From the NCBI GenBank assembly GCA_035301985.1, contig DATGTE010000023.1, positions 1 through 64,000 on the forward strand: DNA of 64,000 nucleotides, given 5' to 3'. Below the pieces are notes generated by a model that saw only the letters and a program-made list of their open reading frames with translations, was not told the origin of the DNA and did no database searches. Numbering within the stretch: the stretch's first letter is position 1; every line of letters starts with the position of its first letter. This stretch comes from DASUXY01 sp035301985 (GTDB lineage: Bacteria; Bacillota; Bacilli; Bacillales; Amphibacillaceae). Position numbers and translations under genes: made by a program. Positions 43,889 to 53,227 of the stretch are shown one piece after another.

Positions 43889-44772
43889 GATCGTTGATCC
43901 TTCCTTTCTTGTAAAATTTGTTGTATTACATCGGCTAAAATTTTGCCAGCTGTTTTTGGGGCAACAATCCCCGGTAGGCTTTGTGCCAAAATAGCTTTAA
44001 CACCTCGTTGTTTCGCATATTGAAAATCTGTTCCTCCTGGATCCGATGCAAGATCAAAGATTAATGCATGAGATGGAAGTTGTTGAATGGAATCTTTTTG
44101 AATGACCTTAGCAGGAATGGTATTAATTAAAATGTCGCATTGATTTGTATGCTTATGAAGTTCATCGAGCGGAATGGCACCCAAACCCATTTCCGTAATT
44201 CTAGCGAGTTCGCGAATGCTATTGGCTGCTACAGAAACAGTTGCACCAAGGGCAGCAAATTTATTACTAACCGTATGACCAACCCTGCCAAATCCAGTCA
44301 CGATAACCCGTGAAGAATGAATGGTATAATCAGTATGTTCCATAGCCATCATAATGGTTCCTTCTGCAGTCGGAATCGAGTTGTATATGGCAACATCATC
44401 TCGATCTAATAATGGTATCAGAGTCGTATTCGTCCGCTTCGTTACATGCGTTAAATATTCATTTGATATGCCTGTGAAAACAATGGCTGATGGACGTAGT
44501 GCTTGAAACCATTCAGTCGTTAAATATATTTCCTGATCAGAGAAAGCCGTTTCAACTTTACCATGTAAATCTGTTCCAGTGATGGGCAAAATGACGACGT
44601 CTAATTGGTCAATCTCTAAATCGTTAAAATCAACTTGCTTTGACCCTGTAAATCCTTGTTCGAGTTTGTCATATCCACAAAGTAACATCTCTGTTTCGCG
44701 CAGAGTTTGTAATTGGCGAATTAATTGTAAATACCGAGCATCTCCACCGATTACAGCTATTGACTGACTCAT
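43885..44772 (-). CDS. dpaA: Dipicolinate synthase subunit A
   Basis: A 295-residue NAD(P)-binding subunit (SpoVFA) with an N-terminal DpaA domain and a Rossmann motif, VTGFGRVGHTV (about 153-163). It oxidises dihydrodipicolinate or its precursor to dipicolinic acid, giving spores wet-heat resistance. In B. subtilis transcription is by the mother-cell factor sigma-K; I did not find a convincing sigma-K promoter. It is the first gene of dpaAB. Confidence 0.95.
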   Translation of the reverse strand: MSQSIAVIGGDARYLQLIRQLQTLRETEMLLCGYDKLEQGFTGSKQVDFNDLEIDQLDVVILPITGTDLHGKVETAFSDQEIYLTTEWFQALRPSAIVFTGISNEYLTHVTKRTNTTLIPLLDRDDVAIYNSIPTAEGTIMMAMEHTDYTIHSSRVIVTGFGRVGHTVSNKFAALGATVSVAANSIRELARITEMGLGAIPLDELHKHTNQCDILINTIPAKVIQKDSIQQLPSHALIFDLASDPGGTDFQYAKQRGVKAILAQSLPGIVAPKTAGKILADVIQQILQERKDQRS

Positions 44773-45063
44773 AATTGTCCATAACCTCCAAACATCGTTC
44801 CATTATATTCGCTCATTTATTAGTTTTCTATTCACAGCAAACACTTTCTATATAGTTTATGTGTTTAAAAGTCGTTGGTGATTCATAAAGACCAACAATT
44901 CACACTTTATTCGATGGGCAGTATGTTCAGCTCATAGGAGCTAAAAGAGGCTGGAATATAACTAGCTTCAAATAATAAAAAAGATTGAATCAGCAAATTT
45001 TGTTGATCCAAACCTTTTTTGTTCTGGATTCAGTGTTTTTATCATGATTTTTTTAAAAAATTT
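44773..45063. other. Intergenic region between ymxH and dpaA
   Basis: It should hold the dpaA promoter at its right end. An ATATAAT string lies near 44806 on the minus strand. The left part holds AT-rich sequence and a loose TGAATC/GATTCA dyad near 44985-45030. No gene is visible. Confidence 0.4.
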
Positions 45064-45096
45064 AAAGGAGTCCAGTTTGATCAACTGAACTCCTTT
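45064..45096 (-). terminator. Terminator after ymxH
   Basis: AAAGGAGT..CAGTT pairs with AACTG..ACTCCTTT with one unpaired base on each side; AT-rich tail follows. Confidence 0.8.
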
Positions 45097-45143
45097 TCCT
45101 TATTTAGCTGATTTTTATCCCTGTTCATTTGATGAACGATTTG

Positions 45144-45380
45144 TCATTCATCAGCTTCGATTAATATCATATCTTTGCCGATTTTTTTAATGGCATCCCA
45201 ATAAATTTTTATTTCTTCCCCCTCTTTTTTCATTCCAAACCATTTATAATTCGGAACGATGAATGACTTGATTTGTCCTGTCTCTTGATCAATTTCTAAA
45301 TCGGTTTGTCCCAATATCCCTAATCTGGATCCGTGTTTAATATTCACAATTTCCTTTCCGCTAATATCTTTGTAACGCAT
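45144..45380 (-). CDS. ymxH: YlmC/YmxH family PRC-barrel protein
   Basis: A 78-residue protein of the YlmC/YmxH sporulation-associated family. It is a small beta barrel, with the conserved opening MRYKDISGKEIVNI and a NYKWFG loop. Its exact role is not known. It lies between mlpA and dpaA as in B. subtilis. Confidence 0.9.
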   Translation of the reverse strand: MRYKDISGKEIVNIKHGSRLGILGQTDLEIDQETGQIKSFIVPNYKWFGMKKEGEEIKIYWDAIKKIGKDMILIEADE

Positions 45381-45427
45381 CCTTTCCCCCCATCTTCAAT
45401 CATTAGTAGATATATATGTCAAAACAA

Positions 45428-45454
45428 ATAACCTATGTCATGAACATAGGTTAT
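45428..45454 (-). terminator. Terminator after mlpA
   Basis: ATAACCTATG pairs with CATAGGTTAT around a 7-base loop; T-rich on the minus strand beyond. Confidence 0.8.
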
Positions 45455-45497
45455 GCTTCGCTTCATATTTCATGTCACAAGAGCTAACGACAACCGA

Positions 45498-46730
45498 TTA
45501 CGCTTTGATGAGATTTGGTTTTGGAGCGATTAAGGCAATGGCTGGTTCGCGATTAAAAATCGTTTCAATGATGCGTTGAATCGACTCGTGATCCACTGCA
45601 TCGATTTCTTGAACCATTTCATCTAACGTCCGATGACGTTTTAGCAATAGTTCATTTCGCCCATTTCGGCTCATCCGACTATTTGTACTTTCTAAATTGA
45701 GCATGAGATTTCCTTTCAATTGTTCCTTGCTATTCTGCAATTCTTTATCGGTTAATCCATTCTGTCGCAACTGATCAATGGTTTGATCAATCGTATCTTT
45801 TAATATAGGTAATTGCTCATTACCTGTTCCTGCATAAATGGTCAAAAGTCCATGATCCATAAACGAAGAATGGTAGGAAAAAACAGAGTAAGCTAATCCC
45901 TGTTTCTCTCTCACTTCTTGAAATAAACGCGAACTCATACTCCCGCCAAGTACATTGTTCATAACCATAAGACTGTAAATACCTTCATCTCCTATTGATA
46001 AACCATTAAAACCTAAACATAAATGAGCCTGCTCTGTATCTTTATTTTGTTTAAGTTCTTTCGCTAAATAGATTGGCTTATCAATCCGATTTTGGCGTAA
46101 AGGTGTTTCGTATGTACCGAAGTAATCTTCAATTTGCTCTACAAATGATTCATCTACATTTCCGGCAACAGAGATCACAACACGTTCCGGAGCATAGTGA
46201 ATATTTTGATAATCGTCTAACATTTCGGGTGTGAATGTTTTTAAATGTGATTCTGTCCCGAGAATGGGGTATCCTAATGGATGATCACCATAAGCTGCCC
46301 GTGCAAGTAAATCATGAACTAAATCATCAGGCGTGTCTTCGTACATTTTTATTTCTTCAGCGATGACTTTTTTCTCACGTTCCATTTCAACTTCTGCAAA
46401 TGTTGAATTAAAATACATGTCTGCCATCATTTCTAAAGCAAATTGTTTATGGGTGTCTAACACTTTTGCAAAGTAGCATGTATACTCTTTAGACGTAAAA
46501 GCATTGACATGACCCCCGATGGAATCAAACGATTCAGCGATCTCTTGGGCCGTTCTCGTTTTTGTTCCTTTAAAAAACATATGTTCTAAAAAGTGCGAAA
46601 TACCATTATTTGTTTCATTTTCATTTCTAGACCCTGCCAGCACCCAAATACCAATGGTGACTGAGCGGACTGATGGAATCTGTTCCATAACAATCCGGAG
46701 TCCGTTTTTACACGTATGCTTTTTGATCAA
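45498..46730 (-). CDS. mlpA: M16 zinc protease MlpA (YmxG)
   Basis: A 410-residue processing-peptidase-like protein with HFLEH at residues 46-50 and the downstream glutamate in KKVIAEEIKMYED. In B. subtilis it influences expression of extracellular protease and is next to pnpA. The start is TTG 46730 after AGGAGGACATTCG, giving the family N-terminus IKKHTCKNGL; a longer frame runs into ylxY. It follows ylxY by 31 bp. Confidence 0.94.
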   Translation of the reverse strand: MIKKHTCKNGLRIVMEQIPSVRSVTIGIWVLAGSRNENETNNGISHFLEHMFFKGTKTRTAQEIAESFDSIGGHVNAFTSKEYTCYFAKVLDTHKQFALEMMADMYFNSTFAEVEMEREKKVIAEEIKMYEDTPDDLVHDLLARAAYGDHPLGYPILGTESHLKTFTPEMLDDYQNIHYAPERVVISVAGNVDESFVEQIEDYFGTYETPLRQNRIDKPIYLAKELKQNKDTEQAHLCLGFNGLSIGDEGIYSLMVMNNVLGGSMSSRLFQEVREKQGLAYSVFSYHSSFMDHGLLTIYAGTGNEQLPILKDTIDQTIDQLRQNGLTDKELQNSKEQLKGNLMLNLESTNSRMSRNGRNELLLKRHRTLDEMVQEIDAVDHESIQRIIETIFNREPAIALIAPKPNLIKA

Positions 46731-46761
46731 CGAATGTCCTCCTAAACGAACCTCTAAATAT

Positions 46762-47709
46762 TTATCTTTTTTCACTGAGTAACTGTTCGACAGTACCGAT
46801 TTTATATTCCTTCTCTTTAATCTCATCGATTAATGGATCAAGTCCTTCGGCAACTGCCGATGTCGGGTGCATTAAAATAGTCGCACCTGGATGAATTTTA
46901 CCCATGACTCGATTTATCATAACAGAAACGGAAGGATTCTTCCAATCGATCGTATCGACGGTCCATAAGATCGTTTCCATTTTTAAGTGATATGCAATAT
47001 CTACGACTTCATCCGAATAGCTTCCACTAGGTGGAGCAAACCATTGAGGTGTTTTTCCAGTAATGCCTTTGATGATGTCATTTGTTTGTGATAACTGATC
47101 CGTAATCGCTTGATGCGATATTCTCGCCATGTCAGGATGATTATAGGCATGGTTGCCGATGAGATGGCCTTCCTGATCGATCATTTTCACAAAGTCTGCA
47201 TGCTCTTTTGCCCATTTACCTTCGATAAAGAATGTGGCCTGAACGTGATGATCGTCCAATACTTCTAATATTTTAGGAAGATGTTCTTCACCCCACGATA
47301 CATTGATTAACAATGCAACCATTTCTTTTTCAGGATGGCCTCGATATATGGGGGCTGCGGGTAATTGTTGTAAGGTTGTCTCAGGTGGGATCTCTTCATA
47401 GACGAGCAATGACTCGTCAAATGTTCCTTTCTTTTTCATCTGTTCATATGATTCTTCCACATTAACTTTGAGTCCGTTCCGACCAGGCGTTTTTTTCCAA
47501 ACTCGATCAATATATGCATCTTGTGACTCCTCATTATAGGTAACACTCTTTTTTTTAATCTCTTGATATAATTCATTATCGACTTTGGCAACATCTACGA
47601 TGGAAACATCGGTCACGGTTGGTGAAAATGGATTGTATTGAGTGTCGTATGTTAAAGCGACAAGAATTACAAAGACGAATAAATGGACGATCCTTTGATA
47701 ACGATGCAT
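46762..47709 (-). CDS. ylxY: YlxY polysaccharide deacetylase-like protein
   Basis: A 315-residue protein with an N-terminal membrane anchor (residues 5-24) and a NodB domain (about 130-310) outside the membrane. The usual TFDDG metal motif is replaced by INVSWGEEH, so the catalytic Asp pair is missing. The HxxxH motif is kept in GNHAYNH. B. subtilis YlxY has the same change. It may therefore bind polysaccharide without normal deacetylase activity. It sits between pnp and mlpA. Confidence 0.93.
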   Translation of the reverse strand: MHRYQRIVHLFVFVILVALTYDTQYNPFSPTVTDVSIVDVAKVDNELYQEIKKKSVTYNEESQDAYIDRVWKKTPGRNGLKVNVEESYEQMKKKGTFDESLLVYEEIPPETTLQQLPAAPIYRGHPEKEMVALLINVSWGEEHLPKILEVLDDHHVQATFFIEGKWAKEHADFVKMIDQEGHLIGNHAYNHPDMARISHQAITDQLSQTNDIIKGITGKTPQWFAPPSGSYSDEVVDIAYHLKMETILWTVDTIDWKNPSVSVMINRVMGKIHPGATILMHPTSAVAEGLDPLIDEIKEKEYKIGTVEQLLSEKR

Positions 47710-47809
47710 ATATATCTCCCCCTGATATCATCTATACGTTTTAGAGGGACAAGTTATGCTCGCAAAAAACGTTACGTATCTTTAAAAACACATTTCTTAC
47801 AAAAGTAAA

Positions 47810-47833
47810 AAGAAACTGGAATTCCAGCTTCTT
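47810..47833 (-). terminator. Terminator after pnp
   Basis: AAGAAACTGG and CCAGCTTCTT pair with an AATT loop; TTTTTACTTTTG follows on the minus strand. Confidence 0.85.
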
Positions 47834-47844
47834 GTCGTATATCA

Positions 47845-49962
47845 TTATTGTCTTGATTTTGCTTGTTTGGCTCTTTGGTCTTTTAAGACTGCTTTTCGCG
47901 ATAGATTAATTCGCCCTTGGTTATCAATTTCGATCACTTTTACCATAATTTCATCGCCGATGGAGACAACATCTTCCACTTTGTTCGTTCTTTTTTCTTC
48001 CAACTCAGATATGTGGACTAGCCCGTCTTTCCCTTTAAACAATTCGACGAAAGCACCGAATTTTTCAATTCGTTTCACCGTACCGAGATACATTTCTCCG
48101 ACTTCTACTTCGCGGACGATGTCTTCGATAATGCTTTTTGCTTTATCATTCATCTCTGCATCACTGGATGAAATATATACACTACCATCTTGTTCGATAT
48201 CGATTTTAACTCCTGTTTCATCGATGATTTCATTGATTTGTTTCCCACTTGGACCAATGACATCGCGAATTTTTTCAGGGTCGATTTCCATCGTTAAAAT
48301 CTTCGGTGCATAGGGTGAAAGTTCCCCTTTCGGTTTATTAATCGTATCGAGCATCGTATCAAGAATGTGCATTCGACCGATTTTAGCTTGTTGTAAAGCT
48401 TCCTCTAAGATTTCTTTGGACAATCCTGCAATTTTAATATCCATTTGTAGTGCGGTAATTCCTTGTGGAGTACCAGCTACTTTAAAGTCCATATCACCTA
48501 AAGCATCTTCCATTCCTTGAATGTCTGATAAAATAGAGTAATCTTCGCCCTCTTTCACGAGCCCCATCGCAATACCCGCTACAGGTGCTTTAATTGGAAT
48601 ACCTGCATCCATCATTGCCAAAGTACTCGCGCATATGCTAGCTTGTGAACTCGATCCATTCGACTCTAAAACTTCGGAAACTAAGCGGATGGTATACGGG
48701 AACTCATTTTCCGACGGTACGACGACTTCTAATGCTCGTTCACCTAATGCTCCGTGTCCAATTTCTCGGCGACCTGGTCCGCGAATTGGACCCGTTTCTC
48801 CTACACTAAAGTGGGGGAAGTTATAATGGTGCATAAATCGTTTTGATTCTTCCAAATCGAGTCCGTCTAAAATCTGCACATCTCCAAGAGCCCCTAACGT
48901 ACATACACTTAATGCTTGTGTTTGCCCGCGTGTGAATAAACCTGACCCATGTGTACGTGGAAGTAAATTAACTCGAGAAGAAAGCGGACGAATCTCATCA
49001 ATTTTACGACCGTCTGGACGCACTTTTTCTTTTGTAATGAGGCGGCGAACTTCTTCTTTTACCATCTGGTCTAAAACAGTCTCGACTTGTTTGGCAATTT
49101 CGGGATCTTCGTCGTCTTCATATTTCGCTAAAACTTCTTCTTTCACCTCATTAATTGCATCTTCTCGTGCATGCTTCTCTTCCACCTGAATGGCTTGAAT
49201 CAGTCGATCCTTCGCTTCGGTTTCGACGTCTGTAGCTAATTCCTCATCCACCTGAAACAAATCAACTTCAAACTTTTCACGGCCCACTTCTTTAATAATT
49301 TCTTCTTGAAAGGCAACGAGCCGTTTTACTTCTTCATGTCCGAACATAATAGCTTCTAACATGATTTCTTCCGGAACTTCTTCTGCTCCAGCCTCAACCA
49401 TGTTGATTGCATCAATTGTTCCTGCCACTGTTAAGTCGATATCACTTTTCTCCTGTTGATCAATGGTCGGATTAATAATGAACTCGCCATCAACACGCCC
49501 AACGTGAACACCAGCTATTGGCTCAAGAAAAGGGATGTCGGAAATGCATAAAGCAATCGATGAACCGATCATCGCCGCAATTTCTGATGAGCAATTTTGA
49601 TCAACACTCATCACCGTGCTAATGATTTGTACTTCGTTTCGGAAACCTTCTGGAAATAAAGGGCGAATCGGTCGGTCGATTAAACGAGAAGCTAAGATCG
49701 CCTTTTCACTTGGCCTTCCTTCACGCTTAATGAATCCACCAGGAATTTTCCCAACGGCATACAGACGTTCTTCATAATTAACCGTTAAAGGGAAAAACGG
49801 TAAGCTACTCGGCTCTTTTGATGCAGTAGCTGTCGATAATACAGCTGTATCTCCGTAATGAATCATAGCTGCTCCATTCGCTTGTTTAGCCATTTCGCCA
49901 ACTTCTACAATAAAATCTTCACCAGCTATTTTGGTGGAGAATACTTTTTTGTCTTCTGCCAT
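47845..49962 (-). CDS. pnp: Polynucleotide phosphorylase
   Basis: A 705-residue 3'-5' exoribonuclease that uses phosphate. Two RNase PH domains (about 5-230 and 310-540) flank a helical domain; KH (about 555-610) and S1 (about 620-690) domains bind RNA. Family motifs include GDTAVLSTATAS, FFPLTVNYEERLYA, GGFIKREGRP and the KH loop VIGPSGKQI. The start is ATG 49962 (N-terminus MAEDKKVF); AAAGGAG is 12 bases upstream, slightly far. It follows rpsO, as in most bacteria. Confidence 0.97.
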   Translation of the reverse strand: MAEDKKVFSTKIAGEDFIVEVGEMAKQANGAAMIHYGDTAVLSTATASKEPSSLPFFPLTVNYEERLYAVGKIPGGFIKREGRPSEKAILASRLIDRPIRPLFPEGFRNEVQIISTVMSVDQNCSSEIAAMIGSSIALCISDIPFLEPIAGVHVGRVDGEFIINPTIDQQEKSDIDLTVAGTIDAINMVEAGAEEVPEEIMLEAIMFGHEEVKRLVAFQEEIIKEVGREKFEVDLFQVDEELATDVETEAKDRLIQAIQVEEKHAREDAINEVKEEVLAKYEDDEDPEIAKQVETVLDQMVKEEVRRLITKEKVRPDGRKIDEIRPLSSRVNLLPRTHGSGLFTRGQTQALSVCTLGALGDVQILDGLDLEESKRFMHHYNFPHFSVGETGPIRGPGRREIGHGALGERALEVVVPSENEFPYTIRLVSEVLESNGSSSQASICASTLAMMDAGIPIKAPVAGIAMGLVKEGEDYSILSDIQGMEDALGDMDFKVAGTPQGITALQMDIKIAGLSKEILEEALQQAKIGRMHILDTMLDTINKPKGELSPYAPKILTMEIDPEKIRDVIGPSGKQINEIIDETGVKIDIEQDGSVYISSSDAEMNDKAKSIIEDIVREVEVGEMYLGTVKRIEKFGAFVELFKGKDGLVHISELEEKRTNKVEDVVSIGDEIMVKVIEIDNQGRINLSRKAVLKDQRAKQAKSRQ

Positions 49963-50086
49963 GAATTGTAAGTACTCCTTTCCAATTAACATTTACCTAT
50001 CATTTTATAGCTTGTACATTAGAATGTAAATTTTAAACAACATCGAGCTCTTCGTAAAATCATCTAGATTGTTCTACATCGTATAA

Positions 50087-50112
50087 AAAAAGCAGGATTA
50101 CTCCTGCTTTTT
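50087..50112 (-). terminator. Terminator after rpsO
   Basis: AAAAAGCAGG (50087-50096) and CCTGCTTTTT (50103-50112) form a perfect stem with a long T run. Confidence 0.88.
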
Positions 50113-50120
50113 CACCAAAA

Positions 50121-50390
50121 TTAACGACGTAAACCAAGTTTCTCAATCAATTTACGGTAACGTGCAACGTCTTTTTTCCGTAAATAATTGAGTAAATTAC
50201 GACGTTTACCAACCATTTTCAAGAGACCTCGACGAGAATGGTGATCTTTTTTATGAACACGTAAATGCTCATTCAACATTTCGATTTCTTCAGAAAGTAC
50301 AGCGATTTGTACTTCTGGAGAACCAGTGTCATGTTCATGAATTTTATATTCATTAATAATTTCAGCTTTACGATCTTTTGTTATAGCCAT
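50121..50390 (-). CDS. rpsO: Ribosomal protein S15
   Basis: The 89-residue 30S protein that binds the central domain of 16S rRNA. The typical HDTGSPEVQI and HKKDHHSRRGLL motifs are present. The start is ATG 50390 after AGGAGGTGAGCCAG; an upstream in-frame codon is not needed. It has its own terminator before pnp. Confidence 0.98.
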   Translation of the reverse strand: MAITKDRKAEIINEYKIHEHDTGSPEVQIAVLSEEIEMLNEHLRVHKKDHHSRRGLLKMVGKRRNLLNYLRKKDVARYRKLIEKLGLRR

Positions 50391-50516
50391 CTGGCTCACC
50401 TCCTAAACAATATTCATAGCCCCAATCCCCTAGCAAACGTCGGAGTTACAATTTGCCAAGCGATGGTTTTACGTTGTTAAGCGTACATCTTTTTCAGGAA
50501 AATTGCAAGTGAAAGA

Positions 50517-51479
50517 TTACGATTCTTTTTCACCACGGTCTTTTGTTAAGAAATAGGAACGGATGCGTTGTTCGTCTTGCGAAATTTGTTCAACAAGCTG
50601 GGATACACCAGAAAATTTTATTTCATCACGAATAAACGTATGCCATTCTATCGTCAATTCTTCTCCATATAAATCATTATTATAGTCCAAAATATTCACT
50701 TCTAATGATCGATCGGATTCCCCGTCAGTAAACGTTGGTTTCGTACCTAAATTGGCCATGCCCTCATAACATTCATTTCGATAGACTACTTTTACTGCAT
50801 ACACTCCTGATTTCGGGAGTAAGACATCTCCCATTACTTGAATATTGGCGGTTGGATAACCGATGGACTGGCCACGCTGATCACCCTTAATGACAACACC
50901 AGTGACCGTCAACGGTCTTCCGAGTAACGTTTTAACTGTTTCGACGTCGCCAGATGCGAGTAACTTCCTTATTTTGGTAGAACTTATTTTTTCTTGTTCA
51001 AGTTGGACTTCATCGATTGTCGTATATGTAAAAGCGCCTTTGGCATGTTCTGCAATTACATCCATGTTTCCTTGCCCTTTGTGACCGTACGTAAAATCAA
51101 ATCCTGCAACAAGATGTTTGATATTTAGACCGATAATGAAATGGTCGATAAACTGTTGGGGGGTAAGACTAGCAAGTTCATGATTGAAAGATATGACGTA
51201 CAATCGATCCACGCCCAATTGTTGCAAAATCTCTTGTTTCCTACGCATCGGTGTAATGTATTTCACTTGCGGTTGCCCTTTATCCAGGACGACAGAAGGA
51301 TGCGGATGGAATGTGATGACTGCACTTTCCATCTGATTCGCTTTTGCTTTTTTAATCGCTGTTTGAATTACTTTTTGATGTCCTTTATGAATTCCATCAA
51401 AAAAACCAATCGCACATACCGTTTCAGGCAATTCTTCTAACGTTAATATATGGGGATAAGTAAGTTTAATCGTTCGCAT
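50517..51479 (-). CDS. ribF: Bifunctional riboflavin kinase / FAD synthetase
   Basis: A 320-residue enzyme that converts riboflavin to FMN and FAD (RibC in B. subtilis). The N-terminal adenylyltransferase has GFFDGIHKGH (about 24-33) and the ISSTKIR motif (about 157). The C-terminal kinase has GQSIGYPTANI (about 195) and the acidic EVNILDYN strand. ATG 51479 follows GAAGGTGAACAAT. It lies 18 bp after truB. Confidence 0.96.
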   Translation of the reverse strand: MRTIKLTYPHILTLEELPETVCAIGFFDGIHKGHQKVIQTAIKKAKANQMESAVITFHPHPSVVLDKGQPQVKYITPMRRKQEILQQLGVDRLYVISFNHELASLTPQQFIDHFIIGLNIKHLVAGFDFTYGHKGQGNMDVIAEHAKGAFTYTTIDEVQLEQEKISSTKIRKLLASGDVETVKTLLGRPLTVTGVVIKGDQRGQSIGYPTANIQVMGDVLLPKSGVYAVKVVYRNECYEGMANLGTKPTFTDGESDRSLEVNILDYNNDLYGEELTIEWHTFIRDEIKFSGVSQLVEQISQDEQRIRSYFLTKDRGEKES

Positions 51480-51497
51480 ATTGTTCACCTTCACTTT

Positions 51498-52394
51498 TCA
51501 CTCATTAAAAACACGTACTGGTTTCACCTCGTGCAAAGTTTGCGGATGTATTTGATAAACAGCTAACAATTGATCGCCATGCATGACTTTAAATGGATTG
51601 GTCGTTAACTGTTCTCTAGGTTTCGGTAGTTTTTGACCGAATAACACTTTTTTCTTTGTCGATTCATCTACGTAGAGCGTATCTAAATGCTTAAGGCCTT
51701 TAACCATAGGCAGTAGCAATTCACGATGACGATTTTCTGTAAAAGCCTTTTCAATCGTCTCCATGCTGATCGTATCGTGCTCATGAATGGGCCCAGACTC
51801 TGTTCGAACTAAATGAGACATGTGGGCTGGATAACCGAGTTGTTTACCAAGGTCCACACATAATGTCCGGATATACGTACCTTTCGAACAAACGACTTTG
51901 ATACGAAAGACTGTTGAATCTATTGATTCGTTGGTCAAATGTTCGATATGATGAATCGTAACTTGTCGTTTCGGTCGCTCAACAGTTTCACCACTTCTGG
52001 CATATTCATATAACCGTTTACCTTTCACTTTTACAGCGGAATACATCGGAGGGATTTGCGTAATTGTTCCCTGAAAAGATTGTAACACGTTTTCGATTTC
52101 TTGTTGAGATGGTGGGTCAACCACTTCTGTTTTAGCAATCACTCTACCTGTGTGATCTTCTGTTTCTGTCGCAATCCCTAGCTTAACTTCAGCAATATAT
52201 GTTTTTTTCGTATTTGTTAAAAATGGAACAATCTTTGTAGCTTGTCCGATGCATATCGGTAAAACACCTTCAACTTCTGGATCTAATGTACCCGTATGAC
52301 CCACTTTTTTCGTTTTGAACCATGTTCGTACTTTTACGACACAATCATGTGACGTCATCCCTCTTGGTTTCCATAAAGGTAAGATTCCATTCAT
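51498..52394 (-). CDS. truB: tRNA pseudouridine-55 synthase TruB
   Basis: A 298-residue enzyme that makes pseudouridine 55 in the T arm of tRNAs. The catalytic aspartate is D38 in GHTGTLDP. KPRGMTSHD lies near the start, and SKGTYIRTL follows in the core. ATG 52394 and 52397 both lie behind AAGGAGGAAGAC. It forms a unit with ribF. Confidence 0.96.
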   Translation of the reverse strand: MNGILPLWKPRGMTSHDCVVKVRTWFKTKKVGHTGTLDPEVEGVLPICIGQATKIVPFLTNTKKTYIAEVKLGIATETEDHTGRVIAKTEVVDPPSQQEIENVLQSFQGTITQIPPMYSAVKVKGKRLYEYARSGETVERPKRQVTIHHIEHLTNESIDSTVFRIKVVCSKGTYIRTLCVDLGKQLGYPAHMSHLVRTESGPIHEHDTISMETIEKAFTENRHRELLLPMVKGLKHLDTLYVDESTKKKVLFGQKLPKPREQLTTNPFKVMHGDQLLAVYQIHPQTLHEVKPVRVFNE

Positions 52395-52477
52395 CATGTC
52401 TTCCTCCTTGAGCCGAGGTTCAGAAATCATCTAATCCATTTCGCTGTAGAAAAACATCATATGTGAAAAGTTTTCCA

Positions 52478-52514
52478 CTAAAAATCTGACTCATCGTGCA
52501 ATCAATGAGTCAGA
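52478..52514 (-). terminator. Terminator after rbfA
   Basis: ATCTGACTCAT (52483-52493) and ATGAGTCAGAT (52504-52514) are a perfect 11-bp pair; TTTTTAG follows on the minus strand. It splits rbfA from truB-ribF. Confidence 0.85.
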
Positions 52515-52524
52515 TCGTTGAGTA

Positions 52525-52866
52525 TTATTCATTTAACTCACGTAAAATCGTTTCGATGCGATTACCGTACTCAATGGCTTCATCAAATTCAAAAATCAAT
52601 TCAGGTGTTTTACGCAAGCGAATACGCTTACCGATTTCCGTACGGATGAAACCTTTCGCTTTGGAAAGACCTTTTAGCGTTTCTTGCTTATCTTCTTCAT
52701 CGCCAAGGACAGAAATGAATACTTTTGCTTGTTGTAGGTCTCCTGTCACTTCGACATCCGTAACAGTGACAAAACCGATTCGTGGATCTTTTAATTTTAG
52801 AGAAATGATTTCGCCTAATTCTTTTTTCATTTGCTCGGCTACACGGTTCGCACGTAGTTTACCCAT
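52525..52866 (-). CDS. rbfA: Ribosome-binding factor A
   Basis: A 113-residue KH-like protein needed for late 30S maturation. It shows the family opening MGKLRANRVAEQMKKEL and the DPRIGFVTVTDVEVTGDL motif. The start is ATG 52866, seven bases after GAGGTG. Confidence 0.96.
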   Translation of the reverse strand: MGKLRANRVAEQMKKELGEIISLKLKDPRIGFVTVTDVEVTGDLQQAKVFISVLGDEEDKQETLKGLSKAKGFIRTEIGKRIRLRKTPELIFEFDEAIEYGNRIETILRELNE

Positions 52867-52948
52867 GATCAATCACCTCTTTTTCGATTGATTGTTTAAA
52901 GGATGCATACCATTACCTTGATTCGGAGTAAGTATTTTGTTCTAAAGC

Positions 52949-53227
52949 CTATCTCTCTTCAACATGTGTAATCGTCCGTTCAAGTTCTGGGTACGTATCA
53001 ATAACACGGAGAACTTCTTGCATCACTTGTTCTCCATGTTTAACCGTATTCGAAATCGTAACAATTCCTAGCTTCGTTCGTTGCCATAAATCCTGATAAT
53101 CTAATTCGGCAACGGCTACATTAAAGTCCTTACGCAACCGAGTAATGATTCGCTTTAATAGGGAGCGTTTCTCTTTTAAAGAATGCCCCTCATAAATCAT
53201 ACACTCGACTTCTAAAAAGAAAATCAT
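52949..53227 (-). CDS. ylxP: YlxP family protein (DUF503)
   Basis: A 92-residue small alpha/beta protein conserved between infB and rbfA in Bacilli. It contains the family's HSLKEKRSLLKRI motif. It may take part in ribosome assembly or RNA binding by position, but this is not established. ATG overlaps the infB stop by four bases. Confidence 0.93.
   Translation of the reverse strand: MIFFLEVECMIYEGHSLKEKRSLLKRIITRLRKDFNVAVAELDYQDLWQRTKLGIVTISNTVKHGEQVMQEVLRVIDTYPELERTITHVEER

Noticed and set aside
44800..44815. Sigma-K promoter for dpaA
   Set aside because: No clear CATANNNTA-type -10 with a matching -35 could be found; the TATAAT-like string fits another sigma factor as well.
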